From positions 124,001 to 188,000 of the forward strand of contig NC_017910.1 in the NCBI RefSeq assembly GCF_000262305.1: DNA of 64,000 nucleotides. The letters are read 5' to 3'. Made by a program: the position numbers and the translations under genes. How positions within the stretch are numbered: the stretch's first letter is position 1; every line of letters begins with the position of its first letter. This DNA is from Shimwellia blattae DSM 4481 = NBRC 105725 (lineage in GTDB: Bacteria; Pseudomonadota; Gammaproteobacteria; Enterobacterales; Enterobacteriaceae). The notes beneath the pieces were generated by a model. The model was not told the origin of the DNA. It was given only the letters and a program-made list of their open reading frames with translations, and made no database searches. Below are positions 8,288 through 16,687 of the stretch, piece after piece.

Positions 8288-10357
8288 ATGTCTGAGAATA
8301 CATTTCTGGTGGAAATCGGCACTGAAGAGCTGCCACCGAAAGCCCTGCGCAGCCTGGCCGAATCCTTTGCTGCTAACTTTACTGCCGAACTGGACAACGC
8401 GGGCCTGGCCCACGGCCAGGTTGAGTGGTTTGCTGCCCCGCGCCGTCTGGCGCTGAAAGTCGCCGGTATGGCGAGCGCTCAGCCGGATCGCGAAGTGGAA
8501 AAACGCGGCCCGGCCATTGCCCAGGCCTTTGATGCGGAAGGTAACCCGAGCAAAGCCGCCGCAGGCTGGGCCCGCGGTTGCGGTATCAGCGTTGATCAGG
8601 CCGAGCGCCTGGTGACCGACAAAGGCGAATGGCTGCTGTATCGTGCCCATGTGAAAGGCGAAAGCGCCCAGGCGCTGTTACCGAACATGGTGGCGACCTC
8701 GCTGGCGAAATTGCCGGTCCCGAAACTGATGCGCTGGGGTGATTCCGACGAGCACTTTGTGCGCCCGGTTCACACGGTGACCCTGCTGCTGGGCAGTGAG
8801 CTGATCCCGGCGACGATTCTGGGCATTCAGTCCGATCGCGTGATTCGCGGCCACCGCTTTATGGGTGAGCAGTCCTTCACGATTGATAGTGCAGATCAGT
8901 ACCCTGAAATCCTGCGTGAGCGCGGTAAAGTGGTGGCGGACTACGCCGAGCGTAAAGCCCGCATTAAAGCCGACGCCGAAGCCGCTGCCCGCCACATTGG
9001 CGGTAATGCGGATCTCAGCGACAGCCTGCTGGAAGAGGTGGCCTCCCTGGTGGAATGGCCGGTGGTGCTGACGGCGAAATTTGAAGAAAAATTCCTCGCT
9101 GTACCGGCAGAAGCCCTGGTCTACACCATGAAAGGTGACCAGAAATACTTCCCGGTCTATGCCGCAGACGGCAAACTGCTGCCGAACTTTATCTTCGTGG
9201 CGAACATTGAGTCTAAAGATCCGCAGCAGATTATTTCCGGTAACGAAAAAGTAGTGCGCCCGCGCCTGGCGGATGCGGAGTTCTTCTTTAATACCGACCG
9301 CAAAAAACGCCTGGAAGACAACCTGCCGCGCCTGGAGACGGTCCTGTTCCAGAAACAGCTCGGCACTCTGCGCGACAAAACCGACCGTATTGAAGCGCTG
9401 TCTGGCTGGATTGCCCGCCAGATTGGGGCAGATGTGAACCACGCTACCCGCGCGGGCCTGCTCTCCAAGTGCGATCTGATGACCAACATGGTGTTTGAAT
9501 TTACCGACACCCAGGGCGTCATGGGGATGCACTATGCCCGCCACGACGGCGAAGCCGAAGATGTGGCCGTGGCCCTGAATGAGCAGTACATGCCGCGCTT
9601 TGCCGGTGATGCGCTGCCTTCAAGCCTGGTGGCCTGTGCAGTGGCGATTGCCGACAAAATGGACACCCTGGCGGGTATCTTCGGCATTGGTCAGCACCCG
9701 AAAGGGGACAAAGACCCGTTCGCCCTGCGCCGTGCGGCACTGGGGGTTCTGCGGATCATTGTTGAGAAAAACCTGCCGCTGGATCTGCAAACCCTGACGG
9801 AAGAAGCCGCCCGCCTGTACGGCGACAAGCTGACCAACGTGAACGTGGTCGACGATGTGGTGGACTTTATGCTGGGCCGTTTCCGCGCCTGGTATCAGGA
9901 AGAAGGCCACGCGGTAGACACCATCCAGGCGGTGCTGGCGCGCCGTCCGACCCGCCCGGCAGATTTCGACGCCCGGGTGAAAGCGGTCAGCCATTTCCGT
10001 ACCCTGGAAGAAGCTGCCTCCCTGGCCGCTGCCAACAAGCGCGTGTCCAACATTCTGGCGAAGTCTGAAGAGACCCTGAATGACATTGTCCACGCCTCGC
10101 TGCTGACCGAAGAGGCCGAGATAAAACTGGCCCGGGATCTGGTGGTTCTGCGCGACAAGCTACAGCCCTGGTTTGAAGCGGGTCGCTACCAGGACGCGCT
10201 GATTGAGCTGGCTCAGCTGCGCGCCCCGGTGGATGCGTTCTTCGAGCAGGTGATGGTTAACGCGCCGGAAAAAGAGATCCGTCTTAACCGTCTGACATTG
10301 CTGAACAAACTGCGCGAGCTGTTCCTGCAGGTAGCGGATATTTCGCTGCTGCAATAA
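8288..10357 (+). CDS. glyS: Glycyl-tRNA synthetase beta subunit
   Basis: Beta chain of the heterotetrameric glycyl-tRNA synthetase, which provides tRNA binding through a B3/4-like region, an HD domain and a C-terminal anticodon-binding domain. The protein is 689 aa, the E. coli length, beginning MSENTFLVEIGTEELPPKAL. The catalytic alpha chain is encoded immediately upstream. AAGAGGTC upstream supports the start. An intrinsic terminator follows. Confidence 0.98.
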   Translation: MSENTFLVEIGTEELPPKALRSLAESFAANFTAELDNAGLAHGQVEWFAAPRRLALKVAGMASAQPDREVEKRGPAIAQAFDAEGNPSKAAAGWARGCGISVDQAERLVTDKGEWLLYRAHVKGESAQALLPNMVATSLAKLPVPKLMRWGDSDEHFVRPVHTVTLLLGSELIPATILGIQSDRVIRGHRFMGEQSFTIDSADQYPEILRERGKVVADYAERKARIKADAEAAARHIGGNADLSDSLLEEVASLVEWPVVLTAKFEEKFLAVPAEALVYTMKGDQKYFPVYAADGKLLPNFIFVANIESKDPQQIISGNEKVVRPRLADAEFFFNTDRKKRLEDNLPRLETVLFQKQLGTLRDKTDRIEALSGWIARQIGADVNHATRAGLLSKCDLMTNMVFEFTDTQGVMGMHYARHDGEAEDVAVALNEQYMPRFAGDALPSSLVACAVAIADKMDTLAGIFGIGQHPKGDKDPFALRRAALGVLRIIVEKNLPLDLQTLTEEAARLYGDKLTNVNVVDDVVDFMLGRFRAWYQEEGHAVDTIQAVLARRPTRPADFDARVKAVSHFRTLEEAASLAAANKRVSNILAKSEETLNDIVHASLLTEEAEIKLARDLVVLRDKLQPWFEAGRYQDALIELAQLRAPVDAFFEQVMVNAPEKEIRLNRLTLLNKLRELFLQVADISLLQ

Positions 10358-10378
10358 TTGCCGCCGGTTAGCATATTC

Positions 10379-10410
10379 AAACCCGCCGCTCAGGCGGGTT
10401 TATTCTTTTT
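10379..10410 (+). terminator. Terminator after glyQS
   Basis: A stem AAACCCGCC / GGCGGGTTT with a small GCTCA-type loop is followed by ATTCTTTTT, about 20 bp after the glyS stop. Confidence 0.85.
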
Positions 10411-10515
10411 GGGTGGTATAGCCTCAGGGGCTATTAAGTCACGGTGTGTTGGACTATTCTTAGCACCGTTGGCGGCACATTTGCGCTTTTTTTATTGGGT
10501 AACAGGAGTAAAAAA

Positions 10516-11226
10516 ATGGCGACAGGTAAGTCCTGCTCTCGCTGGTTAGCATCTCTGGCAGCGATTGTCATGGTAGTGAGTTTAAGTGGGTGTTTTGACA
10601 AAGAAGGCGAGCAGCGCAAAGCGTTTATCGATTTCCTGCAGAATACCGCCATGCGTAGCGGCGAACATCTGCCGACGCTGACCTCTGACCAGCGTAAACA
10701 GTTCGGGCCGTTTGTCTCTGACTACGCCATTCTGTACGGCTACTCCCAGCAGATTAGCCAGGCGGTGGATTCCGGGATCAGACCCGTGGTCGACAGCGTG
10801 AATAGCATCCGTGTGCCGCAGGATTATGCGACCCAGCGTGAAACCCTGTCCCAGATTAACGGCTCGCTGGGTGTGCTGAGCCAGCAGATCCAGAGCGCCA
10901 GAATGCAGGCAGACAGCGCCCGGGCGACCTTAAAACAGAATGATGAACTCAAAGCGGTGTACGACAAGGTATACCAGAAAGTGGTCTCCGGCACTGCGGC
11001 AACCCTGGAGCCGCTGATCCCGGCCGCCCAGACGCTGACCGCGCAACTGGTGCAGGTGGGGGATTTCATTCAGCAGCAGGGCACGCAGGTGGGCTTTGTG
11101 GCAAACGGGATCCAGTTCCCGACCTCTCAGCAGGCCAGCCAGTACAACAGCCTGATTGGGCCGCTGGCTTCCCAGCAGCAGGCCTTTAACCAGGCCTGGA
11201 GCAGCGCTTCTGCCAGCATGCAGTAA
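10516..11226 (+). CDS. yiaF: DUF3053 lipoprotein YiaF
   Basis: A predicted lipoprotein of 236 aa and unknown function, orthologous to E. coli YiaF. The signal peptide ends MVVSLSGC, with Cys26 as the lipid anchor, followed by FDKEGEQRKAF. The rest is mostly helical and rich in Gln, with heptad-like stretches (QISQAVDS..., LSQQIQSARMQADSAR) that may form coiled coils. AACAGGAG at 10501 and the ATG at 10516 fix the start; longer in-frame extensions lack support. It is convergent with ghrB. Confidence 0.9.
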   Translation: MATGKSCSRWLASLAAIVMVVSLSGCFDKEGEQRKAFIDFLQNTAMRSGEHLPTLTSDQRKQFGPFVSDYAILYGYSQQISQAVDSGIRPVVDSVNSIRVPQDYATQRETLSQINGSLGVLSQQIQSARMQADSARATLKQNDELKAVYDKVYQKVVSGTAATLEPLIPAAQTLTAQLVQVGDFIQQQGTQVGFVANGIQFPTSQQASQYNSLIGPLASQQQAFNQAWSSASASMQ

Positions 11227-11233
11227 GCGATAA

Positions 11234-11259
11234 CATACCGGGGCAACCGCCCCGGTATG
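11234..11259. terminator. Hairpin between convergent yiaF and ghrB
   Basis: A perfect 11-bp stem (CATACCGGGGC / GCCCCGGTATG) with an AACC loop lies between the two stop codons. There is no long T-run on either side, so the terminator role is inferred from stem strength and position. Confidence 0.7.
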
Positions 11260-11265
11260 GGTGTA

Positions 11266-12240
11266 TCACTTCAGCGCCTGCGGGTTCACGCAGTTCTGCG
11301 CAACATTCCCCTGCATGGCATTGATCAGGTTATCGACCGCACAGGCCGCCATATTGTAGCGGGTTTCGTGGGTGGCCGAGCCAATATGCGGCAGCGCCAC
11401 CACATTGGGCATACTCAGCAGCGGTGAATCTGGCGCCAGGGGCTCGCGTTCAAACACATCCAGCCCGGCGGCGTGAATCACCTTGTTGTTCAGGGCATCG
11501 ATCAGTGCCGCTTCATCCACGACCGGGCCACGCCCGCCGTTGATCAGAATGGCGGACGGCTTCATCAGCGCCAGTTTTTCCGCATTGATCAGGTGATGGG
11601 TCTGCGCCGTCAGCGGCAGCACGATACAGACAAAATCAGCCTCTCTGAGCAGGGTATCCAGCGGGCAATAGCGGGCATTAAAGCGCTCTTCGGCCTGGGG
11701 GTGATGGCTGCGGGCGTTGTAGAGAATTGGCATATCAAAGCCAAAGTGCGCGCGCTGAGCCAGGGCCAGGCCGATACGCCCCATACCGACAATCCCCAGG
11801 GTTTTGTGGTGGACATCCGTACCGAACCGCTCCGGGCCAATGCTTTTGGTCCACTTGCCTTGTTTTACCCACTCTGCCACTTCCACCACCCGGCGGGCGG
11901 TGGTCAGCATCAGGGCCATCAGCGTATCGGCGACGGTTTCGGTGAGCACGGTGGGGGTGTGCATCAGGGCGATGTGGCGGGCCGAAAGGGCATCGACATC
12001 AAAATTGTCGTACCCCACCGAAATGGTCGAGCTGACGCGCAGTGCGGGCATCTTCTCCAGCAGGGCCGGGCCCACCTTTTCACTGGAACCCAGTAACCCT
12101 TCGGCCCGGGCGAAAGCCTGCGCATGCTGTGCCACGGTCTCCGGGCGCAGATCCGGCACGCGGGTAACGGAAAAGTGCTCCTCTACGCGGGACAGCAGAT
12201 CATCAGGCAGGGTTTTATACAAAATAACGGACGGCTTCAT
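11266..12240 (-). CDS. ghrB: Glyoxylate/hydroxypyruvate/2-ketoaldonate reductase GhrB (KguD role)
   Basis: NAD(P)H-dependent D-2-hydroxyacid dehydrogenase of 324 aa. E. coli GhrB reduces glyoxylate, hydroxypyruvate and 2-ketogluconate. The Rossmann motif GIVGMGRIG lies at about 148-156, the substrate arginine is in NGGRGPVVDE, the glutamate in FEREPL and the catalytic histidine in PHIGSATH. It keeps the E. coli neighbour yiaF but here is the last gene of a kguE-kguK-kguT series, 54 bp after kguT. That context suggests it reduces 2-keto-6-phosphogluconate or 2-ketogluconate, the KguD step. Whether it handles the phosphorylated substrate cannot be read from sequence. Confidence 0.93.
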   Translation of the reverse strand: MKPSVILYKTLPDDLLSRVEEHFSVTRVPDLRPETVAQHAQAFARAEGLLGSSEKVGPALLEKMPALRVSSTISVGYDNFDVDALSARHIALMHTPTVLTETVADTLMALMLTTARRVVEVAEWVKQGKWTKSIGPERFGTDVHHKTLGIVGMGRIGLALAQRAHFGFDMPILYNARSHHPQAEERFNARYCPLDTLLREADFVCIVLPLTAQTHHLINAEKLALMKPSAILINGGRGPVVDEAALIDALNNKVIHAAGLDVFEREPLAPDSPLLSMPNVVALPHIGSATHETRYNMAACAVDNLINAMQGNVAQNCVNPQALK

Positions 12241-12294
12241 AACGGGCTCCGTAAACAGAAAAGAAACAGCAGGCGGCCGGGGCCGCCTGCCCTG

Positions 12295-13578
12295 TCAGGC
12301 GTGGTGCTGTGCGCTGGCCGGGATCGTCTGGCGGCTGGCCGGGCGGACAATTAATGTCAGCCACACGGCCACCAGCAGTGCGCCCCCCATAAAGATAAAA
12401 GAGGCGGAAGGGCTGCCGGTCGCCCCGTTGAGGTAACCCACAAACCAGGAGCCGAAGAACGACCCCAGGGCCCCCATACTGTTGATAAGCGCCATGGCGC
12501 CACCGGCCACGTTACGCGGCAGCATCTCCGGAATAATCGCGAAGAACGGCCCGTAAGGGGCATACATGGCGGCACCGGCAATCACCAGCAGGGTGTAGGA
12601 GACCCAGAAGTGATCCGGGCCGACCGCCCAGGAGCCGATAAACGCCAGTGCGCCCACCAGCAGCAGCGGCCAGACAAACAGTTTCCGGTTGTGCATCTTG
12701 TCAGAGGCCCAGGAGACCACAATCATGGCGATAGTTGCCGCCAGATAGGGCACAGAGCTCAGCCAGCCCACATCGACCATACTCAGGTTAGCACTGCCCG
12801 CGTGGATAATGGAAGGCAGCCACAGCACAAAGCCATACACCCCGATACTCCAGGCAAAGTATTGCATACACAGCAGGATAACGTTGCGCGAGCGGAACGC
12901 CTCGCCGTAGTTACGCACCGCCTTGATACCGGCCTGCTCTTTGTCCAGCTCTGCCTGCAGTGCGGCTTTCTCGTCGGCGGCCAGCCAGCTGACCTGGCCG
13001 GGTTTATCTTTTACCAGCACCCACCAGCAGAAGGCCCAGAGCACCGCCGGTACCCCTTCGATAATAAACATTTCCCGCCAGCCAAAGGCCTGAATCAGGT
13101 AGCCGGAGACAATCGACATCCACAGCACGGTGACCGGGTTACCGAGGATCAGGAAAGTGTTCGCCCGGGAGCGTTCCGACTGGGTAAACCAGTTGCTGAT
13201 ATAAATCAGCATGGCGGGCATGACCGCCGCCTCAACAACCCCGAGAATAAAACGAATGGCGGCCAGCATCGGAATATTGCTGACCATCCCGGTCAGCGAG
13301 GCGCAGCCCCCCCACAGGATCAGACAGACAAAAATCAGCTTACGCACGCTGCGGCGCTCTGCGTACAGGGCACCGGGGATCTGGAAGAAGAAATAACCGA
13401 GGAAGAACAGCGCCCCCAGCAGTGAGGAGATCCCCTTAGTGATCCCCAGATCGTCATTGATCCCGGCGGCGGAAGCAAAGCTGAAGTTCGCCCGGTCCAG
13501 GTAGGCCAGGCTGTAGGTAATAAAGATGATTGGCATGATGTACAGCCAGCGTTTTGGAGCATTCGTCGGGCTTTTCAT
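12295..13578 (-). CDS. kguT: 2-Ketogluconate transporter, MFS anion:cation symporter family
   Basis: Twelve-helix major facilitator of 427 aa in the ACS family, which imports sugar acids with protons. The first helix carries FITYSLAYLDRANFSFASAAG, with the family motif YxDRxN, and GYFFFQIPGALYAERRSVRK follows. Upstream are a PfkB kinase and a KguE-like protein, and downstream is a 2-ketoaldonate reductase, the gene set of the Pseudomonas kgu operon. The substrate is inferred from this context; related transporters carry D-galactonate, tartrate or phthalate. Confidence 0.85.
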   Translation of the reverse strand: MKSPTNAPKRWLYIMPIIFITYSLAYLDRANFSFASAAGINDDLGITKGISSLLGALFFLGYFFFQIPGALYAERRSVRKLIFVCLILWGGCASLTGMVSNIPMLAAIRFILGVVEAAVMPAMLIYISNWFTQSERSRANTFLILGNPVTVLWMSIVSGYLIQAFGWREMFIIEGVPAVLWAFCWWVLVKDKPGQVSWLAADEKAALQAELDKEQAGIKAVRNYGEAFRSRNVILLCMQYFAWSIGVYGFVLWLPSIIHAGSANLSMVDVGWLSSVPYLAATIAMIVVSWASDKMHNRKLFVWPLLLVGALAFIGSWAVGPDHFWVSYTLLVIAGAAMYAPYGPFFAIIPEMLPRNVAGGAMALINSMGALGSFFGSWFVGYLNGATGSPSASFIFMGGALLVAVWLTLIVRPASRQTIPASAQHHA

Positions 13579-13679
13579 AGGCTTGCCTCTGTGTTGAGGT
13601 TGAGCGTCATACCGGTGTGTAGGGTAGCGGCTGATGCTGACGCATTAACAAGTGTATGCACTACTGAGTCCATGCCCGG

Positions 13680-13702
13680 CGCCACCCGGGCCTGTGGTGG
13701 CG
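13680..13702. repeat. Inverted repeat in the kguK-kguT gap
   Basis: CGCCAC / GTGGCG arms with an 11-nt GC-rich loop lie just after the kguK stop in a 126-bp gap, the longest inside the operon. A partial terminator or mRNA-stability stem-loop that lowers expression of kguT-ghrB is possible. Confidence 0.35.
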
Positions 13703-13704
13703 AA

Positions 13705-14649
13705 TTACGCTGTTTCGGCCAGAGCCTCCCGGGTCGGGAGCCCTTCGCTGTCCCCGATAACCTGAATCGCCAGGGAGCCAATTTTATTACCGCGCCGCAC
13801 CGCCTGGGGCAGGGGTTTGCCCTCCAGCAGGGCACTTATCACGCCCACGGCGAAGCCATCCCCGGCGCCCACCGTGTCGACCACGTTCGCCACATAGAAC
13901 GGATCCACCCGCCCCTTGTCCCCCTGGGCGGTCTTGTACCAGGCGCCCTCTGGCCCGGTTTTGATCACCACAATCTGCACCCCCTGGTCGAGGTAGAAAT
14001 CGGCAATGCCTTCCGGCGTGCTGCGCCCGGTGAGGATCTCCCCCTCACGCAGGCCGGGGAGCACCCAGTCTGCCTGGCGCGCCAGCTTATTAAGCTGGGT
14101 GACCATCTCCTGCTGGCTGCGCCACAGGGAAGGGCGCAGGTTGGGATCAAAAGAGATAGTTTTACCCGCCGCGCGCATGGTGCGGGCGGCAAAATGCAGC
14201 AGCTCAAGGGAGGTGGCAGAGAGCGCCGCCGCCACCCCACTTAAATGCAGATGCCGGGCCGCGGAGAAACAGGCGCTGTTGAAATCATCACAGGAGAGGT
14301 GGCTGGCGGCGGATCCTTTGCGGAAATACTCTACAATGGGATCGGTTCCATTTTCTGCTTTCGATTTCAGCTGGAACCCGGTGGGGTAGCGGTCATCCAG
14401 GGTTACGCCCCGGGTGTCGATACCCTCTTTTTCCAGATGGTCGATAATAAAGCGGCCAAAGGAGTCATTCCCCACCCGGCTTATCCAGCACACCCGGTGG
14501 CCCAGGCGGGCCAGACCGGTTGCCACGTTAAGCTCTGCACCGGCTGCGCGCTTTGTAAAGTGGCAGGCTTCCGCCAGCGGGCCGCTCTCTGCGGCAACAA
14601 ACATCGCCATGGCCTCGCCAATGGTGATGACATCCAGGGTCTGTGACAT
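13705..14649 (-). CDS. kguK: 2-Ketogluconate kinase (PfkB family)
   Basis: PfkB/ribokinase-family sugar kinase of 314 aa. In Pseudomonas KguK phosphorylates 2-ketogluconate to 2-keto-6-phosphogluconate. The N-terminal glycine motif (AAGAELNVATGLARLG), the sugar-site region and the C-terminal signature DTVGAGDGFAVGVI, with the catalytic Asp of GAGD, are all present. The E. coli-type KDG kinase in this window (kdgK at 50.6 kb) is a different gene. kguE ends 3 bp upstream, which indicates translational coupling. The substrate is inferred from the operon; 2-dehydro-3-deoxygluconate is the alternative. Confidence 0.85.
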   Translation of the reverse strand: MSQTLDVITIGEAMAMFVAAESGPLAEACHFTKRAAGAELNVATGLARLGHRVCWISRVGNDSFGRFIIDHLEKEGIDTRGVTLDDRYPTGFQLKSKAENGTDPIVEYFRKGSAASHLSCDDFNSACFSAARHLHLSGVAAALSATSLELLHFAARTMRAAGKTISFDPNLRPSLWRSQQEMVTQLNKLARQADWVLPGLREGEILTGRSTPEGIADFYLDQGVQIVVIKTGPEGAWYKTAQGDKGRVDPFYVANVVDTVGAGDGFAVGVISALLEGKPLPQAVRRGNKIGSLAIQVIGDSEGLPTREALAETA

Positions 14650-14652
14650 AAC

Positions 14653-15405
14653 TTATTCCTCGCGCAGCAAATTAACGTAGCGGCGGGTGACCGCCACCAG
14701 GTCCGCTCCTTCCAGCGGGAACTCAATTCCCCGGGGAACGCTATCGGGAAGCTGGCGCAGCAGGGCTGACCAGCGCTCAGGCTCTGATGTGTCTGGCGGC
14801 ACGGCCCGGAACTGGCCGTTATGGGGGCTGGCCGCTTTCACATGGATATAACTGACGGACGGCGCCAGATGGCGGGCCGCCTGCTCCGGGCTGTCGTCTA
14901 CCCACAGCCAGTTGCCCATATCAAAAGTCAGGGTGACGGGCAGCGCGTTGACCCGGCAGGTGGCCTGGAAGCGCTGCATCGGGGCGAGGCGCCCGTTGGG
15001 GGTCTGGTCATTTTCAATCACCAGCGCAACGCTGCCGGGGGCAAGACAGTCGCGCAGCCCATCGAACGCAATGGTGCGCGGAGCCTCCCCCAGGGAGAGC
15101 TTCAGCCAGCGGGCCTTCAGGCGGGCGGCCTCTGCCAGCAGCTGCGGGAGCAGGGGGTTAAGCTGACCACTGGCGGTAAACAGCGGCTCTGGTGCTGAGT
15201 AGCAGGCGAATAAGTGCCGGGCGCGGATGGCCGCGCTGAGTGTGCCCAGATCCTCCAGTTCGCGGGCGCTACACAGCTCGCGGCGGATCTCTACCCCGTC
15301 GGCCCCGGCGGCGGCAATCACCGGCAGTAACGCCTGCTGCCCGCCCAGTGCTGCCACACGGTCATTGCCGTAGGCAGATGTTACAACAACGATCTCCCGT
15401 TTCAT
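14653..15405 (-). CDS. kguE: KguE-like sugar phosphate isomerase/epimerase
   Basis: TIM-barrel protein of the xylose isomerase-like/AP endonuclease 2 family, about 250 aa. Visible family elements are GADGVEIRRELC near the N-terminus, VIENDQTPNGR in the middle and TFDMGNWLWVDDSPEQAARHL and YIHVKAAS, which supply the metal ligands (Glu, Asp, His). In Pseudomonas kguE is the first gene of the 2-ketogluconate operon; its exact reaction is not settled. I chose ATG at 15405 because GGGG sits six bases upstream; an ATG at 15423 would add six residues but has no clear ribosome-binding site. Confidence 0.8.
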   Translation of the reverse strand: MKREIVVVTSAYGNDRVAALGGQQALLPVIAAAGADGVEIRRELCSARELEDLGTLSAAIRARHLFACYSAPEPLFTASGQLNPLLPQLLAEAARLKARWLKLSLGEAPRTIAFDGLRDCLAPGSVALVIENDQTPNGRLAPMQRFQATCRVNALPVTLTFDMGNWLWVDDSPEQAARHLAPSVSYIHVKAASPHNGQFRAVPPDTSEPERWSALLRQLPDSVPRGIEFPLEGADLVAVTRRYVNLLREE

Positions 15406-15454
15406 CCAGTACCCCGTATTCATTACATCTGGCTAACATGATCAATACAGTAGA

Positions 15455-15468
15455 TGGAACCGGTTCCA
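15455..15468. promoter_or_regulatory. Candidate PtxS operator of the kgu operon
   Basis: TGGAACCGGTTCCA is a perfect 14-bp palindrome with central CCGG, 50 bp upstream of the kguE start. The known Pseudomonas PtxS operator is TGAAACCGGTTTCA, which differs only by one symmetric base pair per half. LacI-family repressors typically bind such CG-centred palindromes, and the ptxS-like gene is next door. Confidence 0.8.
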
Positions 15469-15579
15469 TAAAAAAGTGCCAGGTGGCGAATTTATGATCA
15501 CTATCACGCAAACGCCTGGTCCGGAGGTAACTGTTCAGCAGGAAATGTCGCCCGGTGGGCAATAATGTGCCGCCCGGCA

Positions 15580-16596
15580 CTAGCGGGCGGTGGAGCCGCG
15601 GATAATAAGCTCGCCGGAGAAGTTCTGCTCGCGTACCGGTTCGCTGTTGCCTTCGATCCGGCTGACAACCTGCTCCAGCGCCGCATAGCCTATCTGCCAG
15701 GTGGGCTGTTTGAGGGTGGTGATCCCCACGCCTGCCAGCTCTGCCCATTCCAGCTCATCAAACCCGAGCAGGCCAACATCGCTGCCCCAGTTAAGGCCCA
15801 GGCGGCGCAGGGCCCGGGCAACCTGAAGTGTCAGGGCCCCGTTGGCGGAGATAATCGCTTTGCGCATGCCCCGGTGGCTGGCGTGGAACTGGCGCAGGGT
15901 GGTGTCGAGGGTTTCGCTGTCGTGCAGCGGCACGCCTGCGCTTTCTGCCCGCACGTGGGGGTAGCGGCTCAGGGTGCGGCGAAATGCCTCCTGGCGCTCC
16001 CGGCGGGTATTCACGGTGCCCAGGGGCTCGCTGAGGAACAAAATCGCCTCAAACCCCTGCTGGACCAGGTGCTCTGTGGCGGTGGTGGCGGCCTGGTTGT
16101 TATCCAGCCCGACCATATCGCAGGCAAAACCGGGAATTTTACGGTCAATCAGCACCATCGGCAGGGCGGACTGTTGCAGGCGGTTAAGGGCCTCTTCGCG
16201 CATGCCGACCGCGTTGACCACAATCCCCTCCACCTGGTAGCTGCGCAGCAGATCCAGATAGTGCTGCTCCTGGTTGATTTCGTTATTGGTATTACAGACC
16301 AGCGGGGTAAAGCCCTGCTCCCGGCAGGCGGCTTCGATACCGCTTAATACGTCCACGGAGTAGGGGTTGGTGATATCGGCAATGATAAGCCCGATAAGCC
16401 GGGTGCGCCCGCGTTTGAGCCCCCGGGCCATCTGGCTCGGGCGGTAGTCGAGCCGGGCAATGGCCTGCTCAATACGCTGGCGTAAATCGTCAGACAGCAG
16501 GTTCTGCTCACCATTCAGATAGCGGGATACGCTGGTTTTTCCGGTATTTGCTGCTCTGGCCACATCGCTGATGGTGGGCCGGGATGATTTCACCAT
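15580..16596 (-). CDS. ptxS: LacI-family repressor, PtxS-like (2-ketogluconate-responsive)
   Basis: LacI/GalR-family regulator of 338 aa. The N-terminal helix-turn-helix TISDVARAANTGKTSVSRYLNGE (split here by position: residues 8-30) and hinge DYRPSQMARGLKRG are followed by a periplasmic-binding-protein-like effector domain starting RTRLIGLIIADITNP. Pseudomonas PtxS represses the kgu operon and is released by 2-ketogluconate. Here the gene lies upstream of kguE on the same strand, with a PtxS-type palindrome between them. Effector and target are inferred from gene context and the operator match. Confidence 0.85.
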   Translation of the reverse strand: MVKSSRPTISDVARAANTGKTSVSRYLNGEQNLLSDDLRQRIEQAIARLDYRPSQMARGLKRGRTRLIGLIIADITNPYSVDVLSGIEAACREQGFTPLVCNTNNEINQEQHYLDLLRSYQVEGIVVNAVGMREEALNRLQQSALPMVLIDRKIPGFACDMVGLDNNQAATTATEHLVQQGFEAILFLSEPLGTVNTRRERQEAFRRTLSRYPHVRAESAGVPLHDSETLDTTLRQFHASHRGMRKAIISANGALTLQVARALRRLGLNWGSDVGLLGFDELEWAELAGVGITTLKQPTWQIGYAALEQVVSRIEGNSEPVREQNFSGELIIRGSTAR

Positions 16597-16659
16597 GTCT
16601 GTTCCCTCGCTGACGAAGAGAACACCTTAGCGCGAAACGCCGTGGGATCAAGCAATAAC

Positions 16660-16680
16660 GCACCCCGCCTGGGGGGGTGC
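16660..16680 (-). terminator. Hairpin after yiaD
   Basis: GCACCCC / GGGGTGC arms about 8 bp after the yiaD stop on the minus strand, between yiaD and the ptxS start. The following bases (GTTATTGCTT) are only moderately T-rich. Confidence 0.55.
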
Positions 16681-16687
16681 GCCGGGA

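Noticed and set aside
10358..10515. Small gene between glyS and yiaF
   Set aside because: The frame contains the glyS terminator and runs into the yiaF leader; no coding features are seen.
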